Assembly: GCF_946886895.1 (NCBI RefSeq)
Contig: NZ_CAMPJO010000006.1
Coordinates: forward strand, 124,001-188,000
From: an uncultured Marinobacter sp.
GTDB taxonomy: Bacteria > Pseudomonadota > Gammaproteobacteria > Pseudomonadales > Oleiphilaceae
Direction: 5' to 3'
DNA length: 64,000 nucleotides
A program made the translations under genes and the position numbers. The notes under the pieces were generated by a model. It searched no databases. It saw only the letters and a program-made list of their open reading frames with translations, and had not been told where the DNA came from. Shown piece by piece: positions 9,048-19,983 of this stretch (position 1 is the stretch's first letter; every line of letters begins with the position of its first letter).

Positions 9048-9794
9048 ATGTCCGCCATTATGGCAGTTGGAAAAAATCCCCCTGGCACGTTCCAGGCGAA
9101 GGTTGTGGACGTACGTTCCATCAGTCACGACGTCTATCGCGTTGAGTTACAGCTTCCGCAGCGTCGGGAACTCTCGTTTCACGCCGGGCAGTATCTTTCG
9201 GTCAATCTGCCGGATGCCGAGCCCTGTTACTTTTCCATTGCCAGCAGTCCTTCGGCGCAGAACATTGAGCTGCACATTCAGGCGACGCCGGAATGGGTGT
9301 CGGCACAGAAAGTGATTGATGCCCTGACCTCGGGTGGTGAAGTGACCGTGGAACTGCCCCATGGTAAGGCCTGCCTGGGGTCAGCGCCGGCTAAGCCGCT
9401 GTTGCTGGTGGCGGCCGGGACCGGCTTCGCGCAGATGAAAAGCCTGGTGGATTACCTTCGGGAAACGTCCTATAGCCAGCCGGTCAAGCTGTACTGGGGA
9501 GTGCGTCGTCATGAAGATATGTACCTCCGTTCCCTGGCCCAGCAATGGCAGGAAGACTGGCCGCCGTTCACCTTCCTGCCGGTGGTGGGCGACGATGAGG
9601 ATAACGACTGGAGTGGTCACCATGACCAACTGGTGCGCGCGGTGCTGGTGTCAGGGATGGACTGGAACCATGTAGAAGTACACGCCAGTGGTTCGCCAGC
9701 CATGGTGTATACGCTACTGGATGCGCTGGTGGAGGCGGGCCTGCCGGAGAGCGCTTTCTTCTCGGATGTACTGGAGTACGCGCCCAGAGCGTGA
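9048..9794 (+). CDS. fre: NAD(P)H-flavin reductase, Fre/LuxG type
   Basis: 248 residues from the ATG at 9048 (a TTG two codons earlier and an ATG at 9060 are alternatives). Fre-like enzymes reduce free flavins with NAD(P)H. A flavin-binding barrel with GQYLSVNLP and FSIASSP (residues about 50-70) is followed by the nucleotide-binding half with LLVAAGTGFAQMKSL and a C-terminal ASGSPAMVY/FFSDVLEYA. The usual Arg of the RxFS/RxYS flavin motif appears to be Cys. It lies downstream of ubiD, as in E. coli. The 48 bp before the start remain open in frame back to a stop at 8997-8999. Confidence 0.87.
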   Translation: MSAIMAVGKNPPGTFQAKVVDVRSISHDVYRVELQLPQRRELSFHAGQYLSVNLPDAEPCYFSIASSPSAQNIELHIQATPEWVSAQKVIDALTSGGEVTVELPHGKACLGSAPAKPLLLVAAGTGFAQMKSLVDYLRETSYSQPVKLYWGVRRHEDMYLRSLAQQWQEDWPPFTFLPVVGDDEDNDWSGHHDQLVRAVLVSGMDWNHVEVHASGSPAMVYTLLDALVEAGLPESAFFSDVLEYAPRA

Positions 9795-9802
9795 TCCCGG
9801 CT

Positions 9803-11044
9803 TCAGGCCCTCGGCATGGGCAGGTCCGGTAGCCCGTTGTCTTTCTCCAGCCCCTGCATCAGCAGTCTGATGCTGGCCTCTTCCTCGCCCATGTGGGCAT
9901 TCAGTCGGCTCAGCTCTGCCAGCGCTTCCCGGCTGCGTTTCAGCCTCAGGCTGGTTTCGAAGTACTCCCGGGCCTTGCCCCAGAGCTCGTTGCGCAGGCT
10001 CAGGCGCCCCAGGGCCAGTAACAACTCGGCATTGTTCGGCCGGTCTTTCAGCCATTGCTCGGCCAGCAACAACTGCTCGTCGGGCTTCTGACCCTGCACC
10101 CGACCATACAGATTGATCAGCTCGTCGCTCCAGTGGTTGCGCAGCACTTTGCGCAGCAGGGTTTCGGTCTGTACTTCGTCGCCAAGGCCGGCCAGCAGCC
10201 GGGCGTAATCCCGGATGGTATATTCGTCCCGGCGCAGGAAGCCGGGCAGTTCATCCCACAGCCGGGTCAGCGGCTCCAGGGACGCTTCCGGGGCCTGTTT
10301 CCGCTGGCGTCGGCAGTCGTCCGCCGCGCGCTCCAGCAGGTTGTGCCAGACCTGCCGCTCCAGTTCATTCAGCTCCGCTTCCGGCAGCACGCTGCGCTTG
10401 CGTAGTTCCGGAACCAGCCGCGATAGCTCCCGCCAGTCCTCCAGCCGCAGATAGGTGTTTTTCAGCAGCTTGAGCACAAACGGATGGTGGGGCGACTGCT
10501 TGCGCAGACGAACCAGGGTGGCCAGGGCCTGCTCCAACCGGTTGCCGGCCAGTTGCAGCTGCGCCTGGGTAATGCCCACCGCCATATCCGATCCGGGGGT
10601 GCTGTCGAAGGCCTTGCGCAGCAGATCATCCACCGACTCGTGGTCGCCTGACTCAAACGCCGCCTGGGCCGCTGCCAAGTAATTGATCAGCGGGGTGTCG
10701 GCGTGGCTGGCCGCAGAGATCAGCAGTTTGTGGGCCCGGGGCCAGTTGCCTTCGGCCAGTGCCAGCAGACCCTGGGTGGTGCGCCGGCGGGCCCGGCGCT
10801 CATTGCCCCGGGCGATCCAGCTGGCGACCAGGCCAGTGCCGGTCCGCAGGCGGCGAAACAGATGGATGGCCAGCACCGACAGCACGATCACCGCCACCAG
10901 GAGTGCCAGGCCGACCCAGAAGTTGGTTTCGATCAGGTAATGGCCCAGGCTGATGCGGATGTAGCCCAGGTCGTATTGCAGCCCGAGGGAAAGACCGGTC
11001 CCGATGAGCAGGGCGATCAGGACAATCAACAGCAGACGGATCAT
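9803..11044 (-). CDS. hemY: HemY family TPR membrane protein
   Basis: 413 residues. Two N-terminal membrane helices (about 2-24 and 43-65) are followed by a basic stretch and a long helical region that fits tetratricopeptide repeats. This is the gammaproteobacterial HemY, a membrane-anchored protein of the haem operon with a poorly defined role; it is not the Gram-positive protoporphyrinogen oxidase of the same name. Its ATG overlaps the hemX stop (ATGA), so the two are coupled. It ends 8 bp from the convergent fre stop, with no clear terminator between. Confidence 0.93.
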   Translation of the reverse strand: MIRLLLIVLIALLIGTGLSLGLQYDLGYIRISLGHYLIETNFWVGLALLVAVIVLSVLAIHLFRRLRTGTGLVASWIARGNERRARRRTTQGLLALAEGNWPRAHKLLISAASHADTPLINYLAAAQAAFESGDHESVDDLLRKAFDSTPGSDMAVGITQAQLQLAGNRLEQALATLVRLRKQSPHHPFVLKLLKNTYLRLEDWRELSRLVPELRKRSVLPEAELNELERQVWHNLLERAADDCRRQRKQAPEASLEPLTRLWDELPGFLRRDEYTIRDYARLLAGLGDEVQTETLLRKVLRNHWSDELINLYGRVQGQKPDEQLLLAEQWLKDRPNNAELLLALGRLSLRNELWGKAREYFETSLRLKRSREALAELSRLNAHMGEEEASIRLLMQGLEKDNGLPDLPMPRA

Positions 11045-12153
11045 GAATCGTCGCCTCCGTTGCCGGAGGCGCTTTGGGCGTCCTTGTCATTGCCCGCGGC
11101 CAGCCGGCCCGCCAGGCGTTCCTTGAGCAGATCCAGGGACTGGCTGATGTCCGGCAGTTCGGGGTCTACATTGCGTTCCGCCAGTTCGGTGAGGGTTGCG
11201 GTGATGGCCTTCACGCGCGGATGGCTGGCGTCGTACCAGTCCAGGATCGCGGCCCGGGCCTTGGTCAGTGCGCGCTGGTAAAGCAGCTGGTTGCCCCGGA
11301 GTACGGCCAGTTCGGCTTCCTCCAGCATCAGTTGGAGGTTCAGCCGGGCGTAGGCGCTCTGGTCCGGTGACAGCAGTGGTTTGACGGGCTCGTCCATCCG
11401 TCGCACCACAATCACCTGCTGCAGGGTGTCGGTGAACTGGCGCCAGGCGCGCACCAGCGCGTTGGGTTCGGTGCCCACCGGGTTGTCGCTGTCTGCGGTT
11501 GCAAAATCCGGGGCACGGGCATGAATCAGCGCCTGGTCAGTCAATTGATGGACGCTGCCGATGACCGCTTCAAGCTTCAGGTAGAGGCCGGTTCTGTCGA
11601 CCCCGGTCAGGCCCTTCAGGGCCAATATTTCCCGGGCCAGCTGCTGGCGAACCGGGTAGACGCCGATGTCGTCAGACTCGGCCAGCACCTCATCCGCCGA
11701 CTGTAAGGCCGAGAGCGCCCCCCGGATGTCTTTCTCGATCATCAGGCGCTGGTTGGCAATCCGCAGGAGGTACTCGGCTTCCGCCAGCAGCCAGTCGGTG
11801 CGGGTGCGGTTGCCGGCTTCCAGCAGTTCCCGGGCATTGTGATCAATCTGCCGGCGCTGGGTCGCGATCAGTTCACGCTGGGCCGCCAGTTTTTCTTCCA
11901 GCGCCTGCAGGCGCTGACTTTGCTGGTTGCCCCGGTCGCCATAAAGCTCTTCGAGCTGGGCGGTGTCCTGCTGCAGGTTCTTTAACGTTTGCAGGGTGGC
12001 CTGATGAGTGTGCCACTGCTGCCAGCTCCAGAACGCCAGGGCAACCGCCAGAATCAGCGCGAGCAGGGCCATAAGCCAGACCGGCCACAGCCGCGGCCGG
12101 GGGGATGACTTTTGGGGTATGGGGGCGGGCAGTTGATGTGTTGTCTCAGTCAC
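11041..12153 (-). CDS. hemX: HemX-like membrane protein
   Basis: 370 residues. A proline-rich cytoplasmic N-terminus is followed by one membrane helix (about 24-45) and a long coiled-coil/helical domain, the layout of HemX from the hemCDXY operon. The family is often annotated as uroporphyrin-III C-methyltransferase, but no SAM-binding methyltransferase motif is visible, so a structural role is more likely. It lies 8 bp after hemD and overlaps hemY by 4 bp. Confidence 0.92.
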   Translation of the reverse strand: MTETTHQLPAPIPQKSSPRPRLWPVWLMALLALILAVALAFWSWQQWHTHQATLQTLKNLQQDTAQLEELYGDRGNQQSQRLQALEEKLAAQRELIATQRRQIDHNARELLEAGNRTRTDWLLAEAEYLLRIANQRLMIEKDIRGALSALQSADEVLAESDDIGVYPVRQQLAREILALKGLTGVDRTGLYLKLEAVIGSVHQLTDQALIHARAPDFATADSDNPVGTEPNALVRAWRQFTDTLQQVIVVRRMDEPVKPLLSPDQSAYARLNLQLMLEEAELAVLRGNQLLYQRALTKARAAILDWYDASHPRVKAITATLTELAERNVDPELPDISQSLDLLKERLAGRLAAGNDKDAQSASGNGGDDS

Positions 12154-12161
12154 GGGCGTCC

Positions 12162-12974
12162 TTACTTGGCTTTTCCGGAGCCACCGTCCCGGCCGGCAAA
12201 TTGTAGGGCAACGGCGGCCACGATGTCGTTATCGGCAAGGCTTCCTGGTATGCACAGCGTTGTAAAGCCTGCGGCGCGGGCCTGTTTCGCCACGCGATCC
12301 GCAGGCACAATCAATAACCTATCGTATAGATTATGGCTGCTATTCGCACCCAGTGCGATGAGATTGTTCAAGGTTTCTCCGGAGAGTGTGATGATGGCCT
12401 CCGGCGCAAAGGTGTCGAGTGCCGCGTGGATCTCTCCGGCTGCATAGCGGGGGCGGTCCCGGCGATAAAGGGCCAGAGGGGTTACCCGGGCGCCGCGGGC
12501 CTCGAGGGTTTCCCGGATCAGTTCGCGGCCATTCTCGCCCTTTGCGAGCAGGACCCGCTCACCCTCTAACCGTGCGAGGGTGGGCAGGGCCAACAGCGCT
12601 TCGCTGGTCCAGCCGGCGTCCGGTTGGTGGGTGGCAAGGCCGTGGCTGGCCAGCACCGCAGCGGTTCCGGCGCCCACGCCATACCACTGGAGGCCCATGG
12701 GAATCTGGGGCCACCAGGTATCGATTTCATCCAGCAGCAGGCGTGCGGCGAAGGGGCTGACCGCGATCACGTGGGCAAATTCGTCCAGCCCCAGAATGAC
12801 CGTGCGGCGCTCCGGTGTTTCCGGCAGTGGCTGACGCTCGATCAGAGGCAGAACCCGGGTCTCGGCACCGGCAGCACCAAATTGCTCCGCCAGCCGGGAG
12901 GCCTCGGGCTCCGGCCGGCAGATGAGTATGCGACGGCCGCGCAGGTCGGGGTACTCAGCGTGGGGTATGGCCAT
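12162..12974 (-). CDS. hemD: Uroporphyrinogen-III synthase
   Basis: 270 residues from the ATG at 12972-12974. The open frame extends further upstream, but that part is an antisense or shifted reading of hemC. The enzyme cyclises hydroxymethylbilane to uroporphyrinogen III. The fold is weakly conserved; the start [20 protein letters not shown], the [10 protein letters not shown] segment and the [11 protein letters not shown] segment fit HemD. The start overlaps the last 20 bp of hemC, and hemX follows after 8 bp. Confidence 0.92.
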   Translation of the reverse strand: MAIPHAEYPDLRGRRILICRPEPEASRLAEQFGAAGAETRVLPLIERQPLPETPERRTVILGLDEFAHVIAVSPFAARLLLDEIDTWWPQIPMGLQWYGVGAGTAAVLASHGLATHQPDAGWTSEALLALPTLARLEGERVLLAKGENGRELIRETLEARGARVTPLALYRRDRPRYAAGEIHAALDTFAPEAIITLSGETLNNLIALGANSSHNLYDRLLIVPADRVAKQARAAGFTTLCIPGSLADNDIVAAVALQFAGRDGGSGKAK

Positions 12975-13896
12975 AGATGTCAGCCAGTACCTTATCGGCA
13001 CCGAGGGCCAGCAGGTCCTCGGCCAGTTCACGGCCCAGGCGTTCTCCCTCGCCCCGGGGTGCCCGGCCTTCCACGCGAAAGATCTGGGTGCCGTCAACGG
13101 CGCCGACCAGGCCCCGCAGCCAGAGGGTATCGTTGTCTTCGAGCAGGGCATAGGCCGCGATGGGCACCTGGCAGCCGCCCTCCAGGCGACGATTCAGGGC
13201 CCGCTCGGCCTTGACCCGGTCAGCGGTGTCGGTGTGGTTCAGGGGCGCCAGCATGTCTCTCAGGCCGGTGTCGTCGAGCCGGCATTCGATGCCGAGGGCG
13301 CCCTGGCCGACGGCCGGCAGCGAGACCGTGTCCGGCAGGCCGTAACGGATTCGATCGTGGAAACCCAGCCGCTTGAGGCCCGAGCTGGCCAGTACAATGG
13401 CGTGATAGTCGCCGGCATCCAGCTTGGCCAGCCGGGTGTTGACGTTGCCGCGCAGTACCCGGATCTGCAGGTCCGGGCGGTAAGCCCGTAGCTGGGACTC
13501 CCGGCGCAGGCTGGCGGTGCCGACAATGGCGCCCCGGGGCAGGGCGTCCACGTTTTCGTAGTCATTACTGACAAAGGCATCGGTCGGGTCTTCCCGTTCG
13601 CAGATCGCCACCAGCCCGAGGCCCTCGGGGAACTCCATGGGCACGTCCTTCATGGAGTGCACGGCCAGGTCGGCCCGGCCATCGAGCATGGCTTCTTCCA
13701 GCTCTTTGACGAACAGGCCCTTGCCGCCGATTTTGGCCAGGGGCACATCGAGAATCTTGTCGCCCTGGGTTTTGATCTTGACCAGCTCCACGGTCAGGTT
13801 GTCGTGGAGTCGCTCCAGTTCGGCTTTGATGAATTCCGCCTGCCACAGGGCCAGGGCGCTGCTGCGGGTTGCAATGCGTAGGGTGCGTCTGGACAT
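12955..13896 (-). CDS. hemC: Porphobilinogen deaminase (hydroxymethylbilane synthase)
   Basis: 313 residues from the ATG at 13894-13896. A GTG three codons upstream is possible, but the ATG gives the E. coli length and puts the dipyrromethane-cofactor Cys in LEGGCQ at position 242, as in E. coli. HemC joins four porphobilinogens into hydroxymethylbilane. The motifs [32 protein letters not shown] and GTASLRR are all present. It heads the haem genes and sits about 100 bp after algR in the same direction. Confidence 0.97.
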   Translation of the reverse strand: MSRRTLRIATRSSALALWQAEFIKAELERLHDNLTVELVKIKTQGDKILDVPLAKIGGKGLFVKELEEAMLDGRADLAVHSMKDVPMEFPEGLGLVAICEREDPTDAFVSNDYENVDALPRGAIVGTASLRRESQLRAYRPDLQIRVLRGNVNTRLAKLDAGDYHAIVLASSGLKRLGFHDRIRYGLPDTVSLPAVGQGALGIECRLDDTGLRDMLAPLNHTDTADRVKAERALNRRLEGGCQVPIAAYALLEDNDTLWLRGLVGAVDGTQIFRVEGRAPRGEGERLGRELAEDLLALGADKVLADIYGHTPR

Positions 13897-13998
13897 GGTA
13901 CTCACTGTCGGTTCGGATGTGTTGGCCGGTTCCGGCCGGGCTGTGCCAAGGGTACCTCGTGGCAGCCTAAAAGTCCCGTCATGAAAGCCGCGATCCGG

Positions 13999-14760
13999 TC
14001 AGCCCGGCTGGTGCTCCTGCAGCCACTGGCGAAGGTTGCTGGCGTGGCGTCGACTGACCGGAAGCGCACCCAGATCGTCCCGTAACACCACGCGGTGGTG
14101 ACCGTCGGGGGCACGTTTCAGGGCCTGAATGAAGCGCACACCCACCAGGGTGTGCCGGTGGATCCGGAGCAACTGGCGCGGGTACGTGTGCTCCAACTCC
14201 TTGAGGGTATAGTCGCAGACGGTTTCGCCCCGGGTGTGGTGCAGGGTGACGTACTTCTGGTCCGCCTCACAGTAAAGAATATCAGCCAGGTCGATCAGCT
14301 CGGTGCCCCGGTGCGTGCGCACCGCCAGTTGCTCTCCCTGCGCCTCGCTCTGGCCGCTCAGGGTCTGGAGCTGCATCCGGTTCACCCGGCCGGCCCGGGC
14401 CAGGGCGTCGGCCAGGGCCTCTTTGCGCACGGGTTTGAGCAGATAGGCCGTGGCCTGGACCTCGAACGCCTGAATGGCGTAGTGATCGTACGCGGTGCAG
14501 AAAATGACCGCCGGCGGGTTGGCCAGCCGACTCAGCCGGTCGGCGGTTTCCATGCCGTCCATGCCGGGCATGCGAATGTCCAGTAACAGGATGTCCGGTT
14601 CCAGCGCCGCTACCTGTCGAAGCGCTTCGTTGCCGTCGGCGGCCTCGCCGCACACCTGGTACGCCGGCAGGGCCTCCACCAGGCGGCGGATGCGGTCACG
14701 GGCCAGGGGCTCGTCGTCCGCGATCAGGATGCGCCGGAGGGGCGTTTGTGTCTGGCTCAT
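13999..14760 (-). CDS. algR: LytTR response regulator AlgR
   Basis: 253 residues. A receiver domain (Asp-Asp at 15-16, phospho-acceptor Asp61 in LLLDIRMPG, Lys in LLKPV) is joined to a C-terminal LytTR DNA-binding domain (about 145-250). In Pseudomonas, AlgR controls type IV pilus genes, alginate and other surface traits and acts with AlgZ (FimS). Its ATG overlaps the algZ stop (ATGA), and hemC follows. The algZ-algR-hemC order is conserved with Pseudomonas. Confidence 0.93.
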   Translation of the reverse strand: MSQTQTPLRRILIADDEPLARDRIRRLVEALPAYQVCGEAADGNEALRQVAALEPDILLLDIRMPGMDGMETADRLSRLANPPAVIFCTAYDHYAIQAFEVQATAYLLKPVRKEALADALARAGRVNRMQLQTLSGQSEAQGEQLAVRTHRGTELIDLADILYCEADQKYVTLHHTRGETVCDYTLKELEHTYPRQLLRIHRHTLVGVRFIQALKRAPDGHHRVVLRDDLGALPVSRRHASNLRQWLQEHQPG

Positions 14761-15893
14761 GGCTTGCGTCCGTTTCTCGGCGTGGTGGCCTTCTGCAAGC
14801 CGGGCTTCTGGCCCGGAGCGCTTTGCCTCGGCAGCCGCAGGGTCACCGTGTAGGTCTGGTTCTGATGGCTGTGCTTGAGCACGGCGGGCTCGCCAAACAG
14901 GGCCTGGAGGCGGGACTGGATGTTGGCCAGGGCCATGCGGTTGCCCTCGTGCTGCCGGTTGTTGTGATCCGGTTTCGGATTCTGCACCAGCAGGTAGACG
15001 AAGTCGCCCCTGGTCAGGGCTTCAATGCGGACAGTGCCGCCTTCCGGGCGGGGCTGGATGCCATGGTAGATGGCGTTTTCGACCAGGGGCTGAAGGGTCA
15101 GCGGCGGGATCGCCTGCTGCTCGAGCCCGGGGCCAATCGCCCATTCCAGCTGCAGCCGGTCGCCCAGGCGCAGGGCCTCAATGGCCAGGTAGCGCTGGCA
15201 CAGTGCCAGCTCGCTGGCCAGGGGAATCAACTGGTCACCGGTGCGCAAGCTGGCGCGGAACAGTTCCGACAGGTCCAGAACCGCTTCTTCGGCCTGGTCC
15301 GGGTTGCTCGCGATCAGGCTGGCAATGGTGTTCATGCTGTTGAACAGGAAGTGGGGCTGGATACGGGCCTGGAGTGCCGCCAGGTGGGCCTGCATTTCGG
15401 TCTCCCGTTGTTGCTGCCATTGGTGCTGCAGGTAAAAGTAGCGCAGTACCATGAGTACGATCAGGGTGGCGAGTAACAGTTTTTTGGCCACGCCCTGCCA
15501 TATTGCCACGCCGGCCTGTGGGTGCAGGACACTGTCGGCAAACAGACTGAACGCCAGCACATCCAGCAAGACGATGGCCAGAATGGCGAGGGTGGCACTG
15601 GTGACCGACCAGCGCGCCAGTGTCCGGCGCAGCAGGCAGATCAGCGCGGCACTGGTCAGAGTGGTCCATTGCACGAACAGTGAGAGCAGGCCGAAGTAGT
15701 TCCAGTCGATCCAGCCCTGATTGGCCTGAACCACTGCCAGCACCAGCACCAGCAGCTCGCTGGTAATCAGCAGCATGAACACGGCCCGCACCCGGCACAG
15801 GTCCGGGACGAAGAATTCGCGCTCAGCTACCTCATTGTCCCCACGCGGGGGTGTCTCCTTTACCCGGGTCAGAATGCTATACTCCCGCCACAT
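14757..15893 (-). CDS. algZ: LytS-type sensor histidine kinase AlgZ/FimS
   Basis: 378 residues. Four or more membrane helices (about 37-58, 66-88, 98-119, 136-152) precede a His_kinase domain with IQPHFLFNSMN (His181) and an ATPase region with LQPLVENAIYHG. This unorthodox kinase lacks some ATP-binding boxes, as in FimS of P. aeruginosa. The start is uncertain: the ATG at 15893 is the only in-frame ATG before the first membrane helix, but it lies inside the predicted argH promoter. An AAGGAG-like site about 30 bp inside the ORF has no in-frame ATG or GTG at normal spacing. Confidence 0.88.
   Translation of the reverse strand: MWREYSILTRVKETPPRGDNEVAEREFFVPDLCRVRAVFMLLITSELLVLVLAVVQANQGWIDWNYFGLLSLFVQWTTLTSAALICLLRRTLARWSVTSATLAILAIVLLDVLAFSLFADSVLHPQAGVAIWQGVAKKLLLATLIVLMVLRYFYLQHQWQQQRETEMQAHLAALQARIQPHFLFNSMNTIASLIASNPDQAEEAVLDLSELFRASLRTGDQLIPLASELALCQRYLAIEALRLGDRLQLEWAIGPGLEQQAIPPLTLQPLVENAIYHGIQPRPEGGTVRIEALTRGDFVYLLVQNPKPDHNNRQHEGNRMALANIQSRLQALFGEPAVLKHSHQNQTYTVTLRLPRQSAPGQKPGLQKATTPRNGRKP
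15875..15883 (+). promoter_or_regulatory. Extended -10 promoter of argH
   Basis: TG at 15875-15876 and TATACT at 15878-15883 form an extended -10 element. The -35 region is weak. Transcription would begin near 15890, about 60 nt before the argH ATG. The element overlaps the first codons of the divergent algZ ORF. Confidence 0.5.
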
Positions 15894-15949
15894 TTCGAGT
15901 CACCAATTCCCGCCAGATGATGCCGGGCTGTCAGCAGGAAAGATAGACC

Positions 15950-17359
<1,410 letters not shown>

Positions 17360-17380
17360 GGCCGCAGCCGGGCCCCTCGG

Positions 17381-19834
17381 TCAGCCGCCGATGCGCCCGG
17401 TGCTCAGGTCTACCGCCGCCGGGGTCAGCTCCGCCAGGGGGCGGGGGCGACACAGGCGGTAGCCCTGGCCGTAGTGAATGCCCAGGGCCCTGACTTTGCG
17501 GAGAGTGTCGTCGCTCTCGATAAAGGTCGCCACCGTGGTTTTGCCCGCGGCTTCGGCAATCCGGTGCAGTGCCTCCACCATCACCTGCTGCACCGGATCC
17601 TGATCCAGGTTCTGCATCACCTTGCGGTCGAGCTTGATAATGTCGACGGGCAGCCGGGCGGCCAGGCCGTAACTTTCCACCGAGGCTCCCGCACCGTCCA
17701 GAGCCACCTGGCAACCGACCCGGTGCAGGGCGTCGCACAGTACCGCGACCTCGTCCGGGTATTGGGTAGCATGGGACTCCCGGATTTCCAGGCAGAAGCA
17801 GTCCGGGGCAAACGGCAGGCCCCTGAGCACCGAGGCCATAAAGTCTGCGAAGGTATCGTCCAGAAGGCTGGCCAGGGACAGGTTGAAGCCACAGTATTTC
17901 AGTCTCGGTTCCAGTAACCGATGATCGTCCAGCCAGCTCAGGGTCTGGAGAATAACCTGCCGGTCAAGGCGCTTGGCCAGGTCAAAGCGTTCGGCGATGG
18001 GCAGGAACTGCTCCGGGAGCAGCCAGTCCTGGCCTTCGGCCTCACCCGGAATCCGGCACAGGATCTCAATGTGATCGCCCCAGGTGGCACTGGCAACCGG
18101 CTTCATGGCCTGGAATTCCAGTGTCAGGGCATTGTTTTTCAGGGCCTGACGGATCTGCTCCAGTCGTTGGCCGGTCTGGCCATCGTCGTCCTGATGGCTG
18201 ACAGCATGGGCGGTATGGATGCGGTTCCGGCCGGAGGTTTTGGCGGTGTGGCAGAGGTCGGCCGCCTGCACCAGAATCTGCTCCGGATCCCCGGGCACCT
18301 CTTTTTCCAGGATCAGCAGGCCGCCACTGGCGGTGGTCTGCAATGACTGGCCCTGCCACTCGAAGACGAAGTCACCGATCTGTTGCAGGATATCCTGGGC
18401 AATCCTGCGGGCCCGGGGTTCGGGGCAATTCTCAATGAGCAGGGCAAAGGTGTCGCCAGACAGCCGTGCCAGGGCATCCCGTTGCCGGACCCGGACGCCA
18501 AGATTGCCGGCCAGCTCGCGCAGGTACCGGTCGCCGGTGCCGGTGCCCGCCAGTTCATTGAAGTGTTCGAACTTGTCGAGATCCAGGTAAAGCAGGCTGT
18601 GGCAGGCGTCGCGCTGGCTCTGTTGCTCCAGCATTCGTGCCAGCCGGGCAATGAATTCCCGGCGATTGATCAGGCCGGTCACCGGGTCGTGTCGAATCCG
18701 GTAGTCGCTGCGAGCGCTGTGGCTGACTTTATGGCTGATGTCCCGGCCCACATGCACGGCACCCAGGACGTCGCCCTGGGGGGTGGCCAGGCGCTGGTAA
18801 TGAAATTCATACACCGGGAGCTCCCGCTCCTGCTGCGCCAGGGGCATCTCCAGCACAAAGCTGTCCCGCTCGAACGCCCGTTGCCACAGCCGCTCCATCA
18901 GCCGGCGCTCGTTCGGGAAGTCGGCCAGCAGTTGCTTCAGGTTGTCGCCGGCACCGGGCTGGACGCCAAAGGTATGGGCGAAGTGCCGTGCGTAGGCGGG
19001 ATTGCAGTGCAGCAGGGTCAGGTCCGGGTCAACCGCGGCCACCAGGTCCGGGGTGGCCTGGGTGGTGGCCGATAGCATCTGGCTGACACGCTGGCGCTCC
19101 TGTTCCCGCGTTATTTCGCGGGTCCGGTTCACCAGGGTGCCGCCCAGCCGCTGGGCCTGGCCGCCGTTTTTCAGCGCACGACCGTTGAGCGTGACGCTGC
19201 GCAGGGCCTGTCGGGCGGTCAACACCTGGAGGTCGAGCGAAAACGGCTCCCCGGTGCGGATGCAGCGGCGAAACAGTGCCCGGACCCGGGCCTGGCCGGT
19301 CTGGCAATAGAACAGCGCCTGTTCCGGGGTAATGTCGGTGCCCGGGCGGAGTTCCAGCAGTTGGTAGACGCCCTCGGTCCAGGTCATCCGGTTGTTGGCG
19401 ATGTCGAGCTCCCAGATGCCGAAGCCGGCGCTGCTCTCGGCGGAGCGCAGCAGGCGGGCATCCATGGCGGAATTGTCCCGGTGGGCAATCAGCGCATTGG
19501 CGGCTTTGTCGGCGTCGCGCGTGGCCTGGCGCAGGCTGAGGCTGGCCGTGTAGAAAAAGCCTTCCTTGTGGCGAAACGTCACCAGCACGTTCTGGCCGCT
19601 TTCAATGCGGTGACGATTGGCTGGGGCAAAGGGGTCGTCCTCCCGGGATGCCAGCACGCGGTGTACCATCTGGCCTTCCAGTTCCGCCGGCTCATACCCC
19701 AGCACCGATTCCGCATGATGGTCGGCAAACACCACTCGGCCCTGGTCGTCAATGCGCAACACGGTTCTACGCTCACCAGCCCTGGCCGGGCCGGGCTGTT
19801 CGGAGCGGTAGCGATGAATCACGAATTCTTTCAC
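17381..19834 (-). CDS. PAS-GGDEF-EAL protein with degenerate catalytic motifs (FimX-like)
   Basis: 817 residues. The N-terminal part contains two or three PAS-like domains (about 25-110, 135-250, 265-375), followed by a GGDEF domain (about 385-550) and an EAL domain (about 570-805). The GGDEF signature reads SGDTF (459-463) and lacks the catalytic Glu. The EAL signature reads EIL (from residue 590), and the usual DDFG is DGAG (713-716), removing a metal-binding Asp. Both activities are therefore probably lost or weak, as in FimX and LapD, which bind c-di-GMP as receptors. No membrane segment or signal peptide is visible, so it is likely cytoplasmic. It sits between argH and divergent cyaA. 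A role in type IV pilus control is an inference from the FimX resemblance. Confidence 0.85.
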   Translation of the reverse strand: MKEFVIHRYRSEQPGPARAGERRTVLRIDDQGRVVFADHHAESVLGYEPAELEGQMVHRVLASREDDPFAPANRHRIESGQNVLVTFRHKEGFFYTASLSLRQATRDADKAANALIAHRDNSAMDARLLRSAESSAGFGIWELDIANNRMTWTEGVYQLLELRPGTDITPEQALFYCQTGQARVRALFRRCIRTGEPFSLDLQVLTARQALRSVTLNGRALKNGGQAQRLGGTLVNRTREITREQERQRVSQMLSATTQATPDLVAAVDPDLTLLHCNPAYARHFAHTFGVQPGAGDNLKQLLADFPNERRLMERLWQRAFERDSFVLEMPLAQQERELPVYEFHYQRLATPQGDVLGAVHVGRDISHKVSHSARSDYRIRHDPVTGLINRREFIARLARMLEQQSQRDACHSLLYLDLDKFEHFNELAGTGTGDRYLRELAGNLGVRVRQRDALARLSGDTFALLIENCPEPRARRIAQDILQQIGDFVFEWQGQSLQTTASGGLLILEKEVPGDPEQILVQAADLCHTAKTSGRNRIHTAHAVSHQDDDGQTGQRLEQIRQALKNNALTLEFQAMKPVASATWGDHIEILCRIPGEAEGQDWLLPEQFLPIAERFDLAKRLDRQVILQTLSWLDDHRLLEPRLKYCGFNLSLASLLDDTFADFMASVLRGLPFAPDCFCLEIRESHATQYPDEVAVLCDALHRVGCQVALDGAGASVESYGLAARLPVDIIKLDRKVMQNLDQDPVQQVMVEALHRIAEAAGKTTVATFIESDDTLRKVRALGIHYGQGYRLCRPRPLAELTPAAVDLSTGRIGG

Positions 19835-19983
19835 AACGGGTAAGCCTCGGCTGAACGGCGATGAGCGAGGGCTCGCGGGAGCTGGTGTGCGGTCATCGCT
19901 TTTCTTTTATTATCGATTTTGCCACGATGCGTTCATCATACTGATTATCATACCGGAAAGAACCTCTCGCCCTGGAGTCACCG

